DNA from: Palsa-1392 sp036490335
GTDB lineage: Bacteria; Verrucomicrobiota; Verrucomicrobiia; Chthoniobacterales; UBA10450
Length of the DNA stretch: 64,000 bases
NCBI GenBank assembly: GCA_036490335.1
Contig: DASXEB010000019.1
Coordinates: 62,001 to 126,000 of the forward strand
Reading direction: 5' to 3'
Part shown: positions 15,686 through 25,058 of the stretch, piece after piece
Numbering within the stretch: position 1 is the first letter of the stretch
Layout: each line of letters opens with the position of its first letter
Notes under the pieces: generated by a model
Database searches by the model: none
Seen by the model: the letters and a program-made list of their open reading frames with translations, nothing else
What the model was told of the DNA's origin: nothing
Program-made: the position numbers and the translations under genes

Positions 15686-17682
15686 ACGCGAACGACCGAG
15701 GCAACGAAAGCAGGCGACCCGAGCTGACCCTGCGCGGTCTGATCGTGGGCGTGCTGATCACGCTCGTTTTCACGGCGGCTAACGTTTACTTCGGGCTCAA
15801 AGCCGGGCTGACGTTTTCGACTTCGATTCCGGCGGCGGTGATTTCGATGGCGATTCTGCGCGGTTTCAAGGACGCGACCGTGCAGGAAAATAATATCGTG
15901 CAAACGGTCGCGTCGGCCGCCGGCACGTTGTCGTCGATCATTTTCGTTTTGCCGGGCCTGATCATGATCGGCTGGTGGACCGGGTTTCCGTTTTGGATTT
16001 CATTTTTGATTTGCGCGCTCGGCGGAATTCTCGGTGTCATGTATTCGATCCCGCTCCGCCGCGCGTTGGTGACGAATTCCGACCTGCCGTATCCGGAAGG
16101 CGTCGCTTGCGCCGAAGTGCTCAAGGTCGGAAGCGGCGGCGACAAGGAAAATGCCGCCGATGTCGAACACGGTCGCTCGGGTTTGCTCGCGGTTTTGTGG
16201 GGTTCGATTGTGTCGGCGGTTTTCGCGATCATCGTCGCGACACAAATCTTCGGCGCGGATGTCGCGCAAACATTTCGCATCGGTCGGCGCGGCGCGGTCA
16301 CTGGTTATGATTTTTCGCTCTCCTTTGCGCTGCTCGCGATCGGTCACCTTTGTGGCATTTCCGTCGGCATCGCGATGCTCATCGGCACATGCATCGGCTG
16401 GGGCTGGGGCGTGCCGCATTACTCCGCGATCGCGGGCGATATCACCACCGCCGCCGCGCAACTCGCGCAAAGCACCTGGAGTCACAAAGTGCGCTTCGTC
16501 GGCGCGGGCACGATCGGTGTTTCCGCGATTTGGACTTTGGTAAAATTAGTCAAGCCGGTCGTGCAAGGTCTGGCCGGCGCGATGGCCGCGAACCGCGCGC
16601 GCAAAGCCGGCAAAGCCGACACGCTCCCGATCACCGAACGCGATATTCCGATCGGCATCGTCGGCGTGATCACGCTCGTTTGCATGTTGCCGATCGGCTG
16701 GGTGCTCGGTTCTTTCGCCACCACGAGCGGTCTCGGCGCGCATCTCACCACGCTCGTTATCGGCGGCGTCGTTTACGTTTTTTTGATGAGCTTTTTTGTC
16801 TCGGCGGTTTGCGGTTACATGGCGGGACTGATCGGTTCGTCGAATAGTCCGCTTTCCGGCATCGGCATTCTCGTCGTGATCGGCGCGGCGTTGCTCCTCG
16901 TCTTCGGCGTGAAACCGTATGTCTCGCCGGATGCGGGCAAAGCGCTGATGGCTTTCGCGCTTTTTACCACTGCGGTCGTTTTCAACGTCGCCGCGATCGC
17001 GAACAACAACCTGCAAGATCTCAAGACCGGACAGCTCGTCGATGCGACTCCGTGGAAACAGCAGGTCGCGCTCATCATCGGCGTGCTCGCGGGCGCGGCC
17101 GTCATTCCGCCGGTGCTGAATCTCGTGAATCAGGCCTACGGATTTGTCGGCGCGCCGAACGCGACCGCGCATTCCCTGGCGGCGCCGCAAGCGGGATTAA
17201 TTTCCGCGCTCGCGAAAGGCGTGATCGCCTCGGATATCGATTGGAGTTTAATCATCACCGGCGCGCTCATCGGCGTCGCCATTATTATCCTCGATGAAAT
17301 TCTCGCGCGCACCTCGCGACATCTGCGCGTGCCGCCGCTCGCGGTCGGGCTCGGGATTTATCTGCCGACGGCGAGCACGCTCATGATCGTCGTTGGGACG
17401 GTTATCGGCTGGCTCTTCGACCGCCGCGCCGATCGCACCGCGCGCCCGGAAGCGACGAAACAACTCGGCGTGCTGCTCGCGTCCGGTTTGATCGTCGGCG
17501 AAAGCATCATCGGCGTCGTCCTCTCGGCGATCGTTGTTTTCTCCGGCATCGCCGCGCCGCTCGCGCTCGTCGGCGCGGGCTTCGAAACGGCCGGCATCAT
17601 CGTCGGCGGTCTCGCCTTCTTCATCATCACCTTCGTGCTTTACCGATGGGTTTTGCGCATGGGCATGGGCCGGACGGTGTAA
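15682..17682 (+). CDS. OPT-family oligopeptide transporter
   Basis: A 666-residue, highly hydrophobic transporter with about 15 membrane segments. The family start 'ANVYFGLKAGLTFSTSIPAAVISMAIL' and the motifs 'ENNIVQTVASAAGTLSS', 'SDLPYPEGVACAEVLK' and 'NNNLQDLKTGQLVDATPWKQQ' are characteristic of OPT proteins, which import peptides or metal chelates using the proton gradient. Its start overlaps a 31-residue leader ORF. The next gene is a second, larger OPT protein 43 bp downstream on the same strand, so both are probably one operon. Substrate specificity cannot be read from sequence. Confidence 0.93.
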   Translation: MNANDRGNESRRPELTLRGLIVGVLITLVFTAANVYFGLKAGLTFSTSIPAAVISMAILRGFKDATVQENNIVQTVASAAGTLSSIIFVLPGLIMIGWWTGFPFWISFLICALGGILGVMYSIPLRRALVTNSDLPYPEGVACAEVLKVGSGGDKENAADVEHGRSGLLAVLWGSIVSAVFAIIVATQIFGADVAQTFRIGRRGAVTGYDFSLSFALLAIGHLCGISVGIAMLIGTCIGWGWGVPHYSAIAGDITTAAAQLAQSTWSHKVRFVGAGTIGVSAIWTLVKLVKPVVQGLAGAMAANRARKAGKADTLPITERDIPIGIVGVITLVCMLPIGWVLGSFATTSGLGAHLTTLVIGGVVYVFLMSFFVSAVCGYMAGLIGSSNSPLSGIGILVVIGAALLLVFGVKPYVSPDAGKALMAFALFTTAVVFNVAAIANNNLQDLKTGQLVDATPWKQQVALIIGVLAGAAVIPPVLNLVNQAYGFVGAPNATAHSLAAPQAGLISALAKGVIASDIDWSLIITGALIGVAIIILDEILARTSRHLRVPPLAVGLGIYLPTASTLMIVVGTVIGWLFDRRADRTARPEATKQLGVLLASGLIVGESIIGVVLSAIVVFSGIAAPLALVGAGFETAGIIVGGLAFFIITFVLYRWVLRMGMGRTV

Positions 17683-17725
17683 GGTGCGACTCGTTAGGCA
17701 CGCTCGCGGCGGCTGATAAATTCGC

Positions 17726-20260
17726 ATGCTAAAAATCGATCCGCGCAATCCGCCTAACGAAATGCCGGACATCGTGGGCTCAAAGCCGACGAATCCGCTC
17801 GCGGCAAATTTCAAGCCCTACATCTCGCCCGCGACGCGGATGCGCGAGCTGACGCCGTTTCCGCTTATCCTCGGGACATTGTTAGGCGCGGGTTTTGGCG
17901 CTTCGTCGCTCTATCTCACGCTCAAGGTCGGTCTGACCGTGAGCGCGTCGATTCCGGTCGCGGTGATTTCGATTTCGGTTTTTCGCCTCCTCTCAAAATT
18001 CGGAATGCGCGACGCGACGATCTTGCAAAACAACATCGTCCAGACCGCCGGTTCCGCGGGCGAGTCGCTCGCCTTTGGCCTTGGCGTGACCATGCCGGCA
18101 ATTCTCATTCTCGGTTTCGATCTGGAAATCGTGCGCGTGCTCCTCGTGGCCATGCTCGGCGGATTGTTAGGCATTCTCATGATGATCCCGACGCGCCGCG
18201 CGCTCATCGTCGATCAACACGGAATTCTGAAATATCCCGAGGGCACCGCGTGCGCGGAAGTTTTGAAAGCCGCGGCCTCGCGCGAAGGCCTCGACACTCC
18301 CGAGACGGCGGCGGAAGCAGTCAGCGGCGGCAAAATTATCTTCAGCGGTTTCGGCATTGGCTTTCTCTATCAGGCGGCGATGAACGCCTTCAACGCCTGG
18401 AAAAATTCGCCCGAGAAAATTTTCGGCGCGCCGTTCAAAGCCGGTTCGATTTCCATGACGATCGAGCCGGCATTGTTAGGCGTGGGCTACATCATCGGGC
18501 CGCGCATCGCGTCGATCATGTGCTCCGGCGGCGTGCTTGCCTACCTCGTCCTCATTCCGGCGATCAAATTTTTCGGCGACGGCCTAACGAGCGTGCTCGC
18601 GCCCGGCACAAAATTAATCAGCGCGATGAATCCGGACGACGTGCGCGAGGCTTACGTCCTTTACATCGGCGCGGGCGCGGTCGCGGCCGGCGGGATCATC
18701 AGTTTGTTTCGCTCGTTCCCGACCATCTGGCACGGCATGCGCGCCGGGCTCGCCGATCTGCGCAGCGGCACGGCGCGGAAAGAAATGCTTCGCACCGAGC
18801 AGGACCTTTCCATGAAAGTCGTGATCGGCGGTTCGATCGTGCTCCTCCTCGTCATGATGATCGTGCCGCAACTCGGCCTGCAATGGAATTTGCTCGGCGC
18901 GTTTCTCATCGTCGCGATCGGATTTCTTTTCACTACCGTCTCGTCGCGTCTCACGGGGGAGCTCGGTTCGTCGTCCTGCCCGACTTCGGGAATGACGGTC
19001 GCAACATTGCTTTTGACCTGCCTCGTTTTTCTCATTGTCGGCTGGACTGGGCCGAAATATTTCGTCACCGCGCTTTCGATCGGCGCGATCGTTTGCATCG
19101 CCTCGTCCAACGGCGGGACGACTTCGCAGGATTTAAAAACCGGCCATCTCATCGGCTCGACGCCGAGGTCGCAACAAATCGCGATCCTCTTCGGCACGCT
19201 CGCATCGGCGGTCGTCCTCGGCCCAATTCTTCTTCTCCTGAATGACGCCTACACCGTTTACGTGCCGGCGACGACGTTCCAAAAAATCGAAGCCGGCGCC
19301 ACGCCGCCGCGCGTGCAGGCGGCGAATCTTCCCGCGTTCAACGAGCAGTGGAAGCCCGACACGACCGGACATTATCGCCTTTTGAAAAACGAAAAGGGCG
19401 GCGCGAATTCGATCGTGCCCGGACTCGACGCCGGCGATTATTTGGTCAACGACGTGGGTGAAGTCGTTTACAAGATCGAGCAGAATTTTCCCGCCAACCT
19501 GCGCGCGCCTAACGACGCCGCGCTCGGCGCGCCCGAGCACATTAAAGGCGAACAGGCCAACACCGACTCGCGGCTTTATCGCTCGTGGCAACGGGCCGAT
19601 CCCGCCGGCGGCGCGTCGCAGCGCTATCTCGTGAACGATCAGCGCCAGGCCGTTTACCTCGTCGATCCCGGCATCAACGGCACCCATCGCACACGGCCCG
19701 ACGGCTCGGCCGTGACGAAATTCGACGCGCCGAAAGCGACCCTCATGTCCTACATCATCAAAGGAATTTTGGGCCACAAACTTCCGTGGGCGCTGGTGCT
19801 CTTAGGCGTGATGATCTCGATCACGCTCGAGATGAGCGCGATTCCGTCACTCGCTTTTGCCGTCGGCGTCTATCTGCCGCTCTCTTCGTCCACGCCGATT
19901 TTCGTGGGCGGCATGATCCGCTGGCTGGTCGATCGCTGGCTCCGCAAGCACAAATTCCGCGCGCGCAATCTGAGCGGCGACGAGCTCGTCGCGGAAGGCG
20001 ACAAAAGCGCTGGTGTCCTGCTCGCGTCCGGCTACATCGCGGGCGGCGCCATCACCGGCATCATCATTGCCGCCATGAACATCGTGCCGAGCCTGGCCGC
20101 GCAAAACGACCGACTGACTGCCTGGGCCAATGCGCACAATCCATTCTTCAACGGCCCGAACGCCGACTGGCTCTCGCTTCTTCCCTTCGGGATTTTGTGT
20201 GCGCTGCTTTACCTCACCGGTCGCGACGTCCTGCTCGCTTCGCGAAAAAAATCCGCCTAA
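17726..20260 (+). CDS. OPT-family oligopeptide transporter with large hydrophilic insert
   Basis: An 844-residue OPT protein. Core motifs match the upstream paralogue: 'LYLTLKVGLTVSASIPVAVISISVF', 'LQNNIVQTAGSAGESLAFG', 'LKYPEGTACAEVLKA' and 'GGTTSQDLKTGHLIGSTPRSQQ'. About 180 residues longer than its neighbour, mainly through a polar insert at about residues 515-672 that interrupts the late membrane segments and contains a duplicated motif (DYLVNDVGEVVYKIE near 571 and RYLVNDQRQAVYLVD near 633). The insert may form an extracytoplasmic substrate-binding lid; that is inference. The TAA stop is part of a GCCTAACGA copy. Confidence 0.92.
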   Translation: MLKIDPRNPPNEMPDIVGSKPTNPLAANFKPYISPATRMRELTPFPLILGTLLGAGFGASSLYLTLKVGLTVSASIPVAVISISVFRLLSKFGMRDATILQNNIVQTAGSAGESLAFGLGVTMPAILILGFDLEIVRVLLVAMLGGLLGILMMIPTRRALIVDQHGILKYPEGTACAEVLKAAASREGLDTPETAAEAVSGGKIIFSGFGIGFLYQAAMNAFNAWKNSPEKIFGAPFKAGSISMTIEPALLGVGYIIGPRIASIMCSGGVLAYLVLIPAIKFFGDGLTSVLAPGTKLISAMNPDDVREAYVLYIGAGAVAAGGIISLFRSFPTIWHGMRAGLADLRSGTARKEMLRTEQDLSMKVVIGGSIVLLLVMMIVPQLGLQWNLLGAFLIVAIGFLFTTVSSRLTGELGSSSCPTSGMTVATLLLTCLVFLIVGWTGPKYFVTALSIGAIVCIASSNGGTTSQDLKTGHLIGSTPRSQQIAILFGTLASAVVLGPILLLLNDAYTVYVPATTFQKIEAGATPPRVQAANLPAFNEQWKPDTTGHYRLLKNEKGGANSIVPGLDAGDYLVNDVGEVVYKIEQNFPANLRAPNDAALGAPEHIKGEQANTDSRLYRSWQRADPAGGASQRYLVNDQRQAVYLVDPGINGTHRTRPDGSAVTKFDAPKATLMSYIIKGILGHKLPWALVLLGVMISITLEMSAIPSLAFAVGVYLPLSSSTPIFVGGMIRWLVDRWLRKHKFRARNLSGDELVAEGDKSAGVLLASGYIAGGAITGIIIAAMNIVPSLAAQNDRLTAWANAHNPFFNGPNADWLSLLPFGILCALLYLTGRDVLLASRKKSA

Positions 20261-20314
20261 CGAAAAGCGCGAACCCCGCGTCGCGCCGGAATATTTCCTG
20301 CTCCTTTCACGAGC

Positions 20315-21978
20315 ATGGACGCGATCGAGCAGATTCGGGATTTTCAAAAAAACACAATCGGGAGTCACGCGAACAAACACGTGCATCTGCCGATGCCTGC
20401 GCCGGCGGATACGCTGGCGATGGATGACTCCCACTCCGCCTTTCGTGACGTCCTCGAGGGCGTCGCCGGCCAGGCGGCCGAAGATCAGCTTCGCCTCGCG
20501 CAACAGGCGCTGGCGCAGATTCGCGAATCGGTCGTCATCACCGAGACCGTTCTCGAAGAGCCGGGCCCGCGCATTCTTTACGTCAATGCCGCCTTCACAA
20601 AAATGACCGGCTGGTTGCCTAACGAAGTCGTCGGCAAAAGCCCGCGCTTTTTGCAGGGCCCGAAAACGACGCGCAAAACGCTCGATCGTTTGCGCCGGTG
20701 CCTAACGAATGGCGAAGCCTTCGAAGGCGAAGACATCAATTACAAAAAAGACGGCTCGGAATTCTGGATCGACTGGTACATCGAACCGCTGCGCGGGCCT
20801 GACGATGAAATCAATTACTGGGTCGCCGTGCAGCGTGACATGACCGAGAAACGGCAACTCATGGCGCAGCTCCTCCAGGCATCGGCCTCCTCGCCAGCGG
20901 CATCGCGCACGATTTGAACAACGTCCTCGCGCCGGTTTTGATGGGCTGCGAGTTTTTGCGCACGCAAGTCGCGACCGACGATGCGCGCGAATTCATCGGC
21001 CTCGTGGAAGGCTCGGCCAAGCGCGGTGCCGGACTCGTTAGGCAAATTCTTTCTTTCGGCCGCGGGATCAGCGGCGCGAGCAGCACGCTCGATCCGCGCC
21101 ACATCGTGCATGAAGTCGCGAAAATGGCGCAGGCCACTTTTCCGAAACGCATCGAGGTGATCGACAACGCGCCGGCCGGTTTGTGGAATGTCAGCGTTGA
21201 CCCGACGCAACTGCACCAGGTCGTGCTGAATCTTTGCGTGAACGCGCGCGACGCCATCGATGGCCCGGGAAAAATCGTCCTCGGCGCCGAAAACCTCGAA
21301 CTGAAAGATTCGTTAGGCACAATCCGCGGCCTGCTCGCCGCCGGCTCTTACGTGAAACTTTCTGTCAGCGACAGCGGCACCGGCATGCCGCCTTCGGTCG
21401 CGGCGAAAATCTTCGATCCGTTCTTCTCCACCAAAGCGCCCGGCAAAGGAACCGGCCTCGGCCTTTCCACCGTCGCCATGATCGTCGACGGCCTCGGCGG
21501 CGCGATCGACCTCGAAACTGGAGAAGGTAAAGGCACGACTTTCTCGATTTATCTTCCCGCCATCATTGAAACTGCGGACGAAAAATCCGCCGCGCCTGAC
21601 GAACTCCGCCGCGACGGCGGCGGCCGCCGCGTGCTTATCGCCGACGACGAAGTCGCGGTCGCCGCAATCATGCGCGAAGTGCTCGAATCGGCCGGCTATC
21701 GCGCGCGAACGGCCGCGAGCGGCCTCGAAGCCCTCGCCGTCGCCGAGGAAATGCAGCCCGATCTCGCCGTGCTCGACCTCATGATGCCGGGTGCGAACGG
21801 CGGCGAAGTTTTCTTCGATCTGCGCGAGCGTTTTCCGGAGATGCCGATCGTTCTCATCAGCGGCCTTTCCGCGGAGCAGGCCGAGGTCGAAGTGCCGCAA
21901 GCGGCCGCGTTTCTCGAAAAACCTTTCAGCCACATACAACTGCTCGAGACGATTCACGACGCACTCGCGGTTCGTTAG
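20315..21978 (+). pseudogene. Frameshifted PAS(LOV-like)-histidine kinase-receiver hybrid
   Basis: Two overlapping frames together encode one hybrid kinase. The first (20315-20917) holds a LOV-like PAS domain (about residues 65-180) and stops just before the kinase. The second frame carries 'IGLLASGIAHDLNN' (His box), an ATP-binding domain ('NLCVNARDAI', 'GTGLGLSTVAMIV') and a receiver ('LAVLDLMMPG', 'FLEKPFS'). At about 20880 the text passes from LLQ to IGLLASG; comparison with the paralogue at 46234 (QAQKMEGLGTLAGG) indicates roughly 16 bases are missing, removing about five residues and shifting the frame. The second frame has a stop at 20836 and no start before the His box. Mutation, sequencing error or, less likely, recoding could explain it. 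Confidence 0.8.
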
Positions 21979-22053
21979 TCGTTAGGCGATTTTCGCGACG
22001 TCGCGGAAACGTTGCTCGCCACCATTTTCACACGGCAGCAAAGTCGCGGCGGG

Positions 22054-23130
22054 ATGGAAGCCGTGGCCGCAGAACGCCGCACAATTTCGCGTCGCTATTC
22101 GCCGCGAGTGCTGGGCCTCGTCCTCGCCTTGCACCTCCTTTTCGGCGGACTCGCAGCGGTCTGGGTGGTCGCGAGATATTCCGCCGGTCGGCAACTGACC
22201 TTTCGCGCCGGTCCGCCTTCGCCTAACGACGCCGAGCGCGCACTCGAACATCGCGTGCAAGTGCGAAAAAGATCGGCGATTGCCCGGCCGCCCGCAGCGG
22301 CGCCGCAGCGCGTTCTGACCACGGCTGCGACTAAATTCACCCTCCCGCCTTTGCCGGAAATCGAGTCGCCGAAAATTTTGCCGGCCGCGCCGCAAATGCT
22401 CGCCGCGCCAGCCGCGTTCAACCTGGCCGCAAACGGCCGAACGAACGGCCGCGCCTTCGCCGGCTCGGGAGCTGCGATCAATTTTTTTGGAATTCGCGAC
22501 GTCAGCCAAAGCGTTGTGATCATGATCGATGTTTCCGATTCGATGTTCACTCGCACCGGCGACGCGGTCGGAGGCAAACTGATCAGGCACGGAAGCGAGC
22601 AAAGTTTTCAGCTGGTGCGCGACGAAGCCGTCCGGCTCGTCAACAGCCTAACGAGTGCGACGCGCTTCGACATCATTCGCTGGGCGGGCTCGGCGCGCGC
22701 GTGGCGGCCGGCGCTGGTTTTGGCGACGGACGAAAATAAAACCGCCGCCATCGCGCAGATCGAAAACGAAATCGATTACAAAAGCGCGAAGCCGAAAGGG
22801 CGGCCCGGCGGGACGCGACACGATTACGCGCTCGAGCTCGCTTTTTCGCTCCGGCCGCAGACGATTTACATGCTCACGGACGGCAACGCGACCGAGGCGA
22901 TTCCTCATCACGGCTTGAAGGAAATTCCCGCGAACGAACTTTACAAAATCGCCGAGACCGGACAGAAAACGCTGCCGCAACGCGCGCGGCTGCACACGAT
23001 TTATTACCTCGACGCGGCGGATAAAAAAGAAGAGCGCGAGATGTTGCGACAACTGGCCGCGCGCAACGGCGGTCAATTCCAAACCGTCGAAGCGAAGGAT
23101 CGGAAGATCAGGAAAAAAGACGTTCGTTAG
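22054..23130 (+). CDS. Membrane-anchored von Willebrand factor A protein
   Basis: A 358-residue protein with one N-terminal membrane helix (about 17-38, 'VLGLVLALHLLFGGLAAVWVV'), a Pro/Ala-rich linker and a VWA domain from about residue 150. The metal-ion-dependent adhesion site appears as 'MIDVSDSM' (DxSxS), with Thr and Asp partners in 'NSLTSATRFDII' and 'TIYMLTDGNATEAIP'. Such proteins bind partners in a Mg-dependent way at the envelope; the partner is unknown. The ATG at 22054 is preferred to a TTG 42 bases earlier. The stop is in a TCGTTAGG copy. It runs convergent to moaD. Confidence 0.8.
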   Translation: MEAVAAERRTISRRYSPRVLGLVLALHLLFGGLAAVWVVARYSAGRQLTFRAGPPSPNDAERALEHRVQVRKRSAIARPPAAAPQRVLTTAATKFTLPPLPEIESPKILPAAPQMLAAPAAFNLAANGRTNGRAFAGSGAAINFFGIRDVSQSVVIMIDVSDSMFTRTGDAVGGKLIRHGSEQSFQLVRDEAVRLVNSLTSATRFDIIRWAGSARAWRPALVLATDENKTAAIAQIENEIDYKSAKPKGRPGGTRHDYALELAFSLRPQTIYMLTDGNATEAIPHHGLKEIPANELYKIAETGQKTLPQRARLHTIYYLDAADKKEEREMLRQLAARNGGQFQTVEAKDRKIRKKDVR

Positions 23131-23136
23131 GCAAAA

Positions 23137-23400
23137 TCAACCGCCCTGCACCGGCGGCATGATCGCGATTTCTTCGCCGGGGTCGAGCACGTGATCGCGC
23201 CCAACAAATTCCAAGCCAGCGCCGATCAGAATCTGGCGGTCCCATTTTTTCAAATCCGGGTGCTTTGCGTAAAGCTGCATGAGCAGATCCGCGACCTTCG
23301 CATCGCGTGGCAACTCGAGGCGCTTCTCGGTCGCGCCGACGAGGTCGCGAAGCTGCGCGAAGAAGCGAACTTCGACGATAATTTTAGATTCGTTAGGCAT
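23137..23400 (-). CDS. moaD: Molybdopterin synthase small subunit MoaD
   Basis: An 87-residue ubiquitin-fold sulfur carrier ending in the Gly-Gly that becomes a thiocarboxylate ('AIMPPVQGG'). The core 'VEVRFFAQLRDLVGATEKRLELPRDAKVADLLMQL' and 'LDPGEEIAIMPPV' identify MoaD rather than ThiS. It donates sulfur to precursor Z with MoaE, which is not in the window. Its ATG lies inside a CCTAACGATG junction, and the gene overlaps the end of hpt by eight bases, so they are likely co-transcribed. The N-terminal PNE is encoded by a second CCTAACGA copy. Confidence 0.88.
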   Translation of the reverse strand: MPNESKIIVEVRFFAQLRDLVGATEKRLELPRDAKVADLLMQLYAKHPDLKKWDRQILIGAGLEFVGRDHVLDPGEEIAIMPPVQGG

Positions 23401-23944
23401 CGTTAGGCAAATCGATCAGCTCTTTTCGCAGCACGCCGACGCAGGGCAGATTGCGATAGCGCTCGCGATAATCGAGCCCGTAACCGACGACGAATTCGTC
23501 GCGGATATCGAACCCGACGTAATCGGCTTCGACCTCGCGCAGCCGCATTTTTTCCTTTCGTAAAAGCACGCAAATTTTCACGCTCCGCGGCCGCGTCGCG
23601 CGCAATTTTTCGACGATCGCCGCGAGCGTCACGCCGGTGTCGAGGATGTCGTCGAGAATCAAAATGTCGCGGTCCGCGACGTCGGGGAGCGCGATTTGTT
23701 TGAAGACCACTTCGCCGCTCGTCCGCGTCGCGCCGTGATAGCTCGCGACGCTCACGCAATCGAGTTTCAGCGGCAGCGGGATGCGCCGGAGCAGGTCGGC
23801 CATGAAAATCAAACTGCCGTTGAGGACCGCGATGACGGTCAGCTCGCGCGCGCGATAATCGACGGAAATTTGCGCCGCGATTTGGTCGAGCCGGTGCAGG
23901 ATGGTCGCCTCGTCGAAGAGCACGCGCTCGAGATCGGCCTGCAT
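23393..23944 (-). CDS. hpt: Hypoxanthine phosphoribosyltransferase
   Basis: A 183-residue type I phosphoribosyltransferase. The PRPP-binding loop is 'ILILDDILDTGVTL' (residues 95-107), the early flexible loop region 'ASYHGATRTSGEV' fits HPRT, and the purine-contacting 'ADYVGFDIRDEFVVGYGLDYRERYRNLP' near the C-terminus is diagnostic. It salvages hypoxanthine (and guanine) to the monophosphates. Its final codons and stop are made of CCTAACGA copies, and it overlaps moaD by eight bases. Confidence 0.94.
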   Translation of the reverse strand: MQADLERVLFDEATILHRLDQIAAQISVDYRARELTVIAVLNGSLIFMADLLRRIPLPLKLDCVSVASYHGATRTSGEVVFKQIALPDVADRDILILDDILDTGVTLAAIVEKLRATRPRSVKICVLLRKEKMRLREVEADYVGFDIRDEFVVGYGLDYRERYRNLPCVGVLRKELIDLPNDA

Positions 23945-23986
23945 CTTTTAATGGGGCACATCTTCGGCCCGGCCGCATCCACAACG

Positions 23987-24583
23987 TCAGGGCCGCGCGA
24001 CGACCGCTTCGAGCTCGCGCGTCAATTTTTCATCGGCGCCCAGCGCGATTCCGCGCCGCCTTAATTCGGTCGCGCGATTCTTGTCGCCGGCTTTCTCCGC
24101 GGCCCGGCCGGCATTCAGATAAAGAAGCTGCCGATCGCGTGGTCCGAGCTTGTTCGGATTTTTTTCGACCCGCGGGACGAGATCGGCGAGGGCCCGGAGC
24201 GCGATTTTGCCTCGCGCCAAAACAGCCGGAAACGCTTCGTAAGTCACCGCGCGCACGAGCTGGACCCGGGCGTCGTCCGGCGCGGCGGCGGCGGCTTCAT
24301 CCATAAGCGCTTCGCCGCGGCGGAGCGCGTTGATCTTTTCCAGGCCGAAGCCGAGATCGCGGCTGCGCAACGTCGAGGCGCTGCCGAGATAAACGCGCGC
24401 CAGTTCATCGTTAGGCCGAAGGGCGAGCACCTGCTCGAGCCGGGCGATGCACTCGTTTACCGCCGCCGCGTCGCCGCCGAGCGCACGATCGTAAAGCTGC
24501 GCGATTTGCTTTTCGTTAGGCGAAGGCGCGGCGAGCAAAGGCAGCGCGAGCAAAATCGCGAGCGACGGCCCGAAACGCAGCAT
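23987..24583 (-). CDS. Secreted TPR-like protein of unknown function
   Basis: A 198-residue protein with a signal peptide (first 19 residues, 'LAILLALPLLAAPS'). The mature part is alpha-helical with TPR-like units ('AVNECIARLEQVLALRPNDELARVYLGSA', 'RQLLYLNAGRAAEKAGDKNRATELRRRG'). No specific family was recognised. It starts 15 bp from the divergent YjbQ gene, so the two promoters must overlap the coding starts, and it ends 43 bp before hpt on the same strand. Likely periplasmic. Confidence 0.65.
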   Translation of the reverse strand: MLRFGPSLAILLALPLLAAPSPNEKQIAQLYDRALGGDAAAVNECIARLEQVLALRPNDELARVYLGSASTLRSRDLGFGLEKINALRRGEALMDEAAAAAPDDARVQLVRAVTYEAFPAVLARGKIALRALADLVPRVEKNPNKLGPRDRQLLYLNAGRAAEKAGDKNRATELRRRGIALGADEKLTRELEAVVARP

Positions 24584-24597
24584 CTAAGATTCTCGCG

Positions 24598-25029
24598 ATG
24601 CCTGCGCACAGCGCCAGCTTTACGATTTCGACTCGCGGCAAAGGCACCTACGAAATTACCGACCGGGTTGAAGCCGAAGTGCGACGCAGTGGCATCGTCG
24701 TCGGCGCGATCACGGTATTCGTTAGGCACACGAGTTGCAGTTTGATCATGATGGAAAACGCCGATCCGAGCGCGCGGCGCGATCTCGAAAAATTTTTCGA
24801 GCAACTTGTGCCGGAAGATACGTCCTGGTTCGAGCACACCGCAGAAGGTGGCGACGACAGCACCTCGCACATTCGCGCCGTACTCACGCGGGCGAGCGAA
24901 GTTGTGCCGATCGGGGACGGCAAAATGCAGCTCGGCGCCTGGCAGGGCATTTTTCTTTTCGAGCATCGGCGCGCGCCGCACCGTCGCGAGATCATTCTCA
25001 GCGTCATTGGCGATAAGATCGACACTTGA
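24598..25029 (+). CDS. YjbQ/UPF0047 family protein
   Basis: A 143-residue YjbQ-family protein. Conserved elements are 'ITVFVRHTSCSLIMMENADPSARRDLEKFFEQLVPED', 'HTAEGGDDSTSHIRAVLTRAS' and 'GDGKMQLGAWQGIFLFEHRRAPHRREI'. The His/Asp/Ser residues in these blocks form the family's presumed active site. Family members show weak thiamine-phosphate synthase activity in vitro when over-produced; the physiological role is unsettled. It is followed 29 bp later by deoC. Confidence 0.92.
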   Translation: MPAHSASFTISTRGKGTYEITDRVEAEVRRSGIVVGAITVFVRHTSCSLIMMENADPSARRDLEKFFEQLVPEDTSWFEHTAEGGDDSTSHIRAVLTRASEVVPIGDGKMQLGAWQGIFLFEHRRAPHRREIILSVIGDKIDT

Positions 25030-25058
25030 GCTGAATTCGTTAGGCTAGGTTTCGAAAA

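Noticed and set aside
20836..20917. Programmed ribosomal frameshift in the split kinase
   Set aside because: No slippery sequence or downstream pseudoknot is evident, and residues corresponding to QKMEG are missing, which recoding would not explain.
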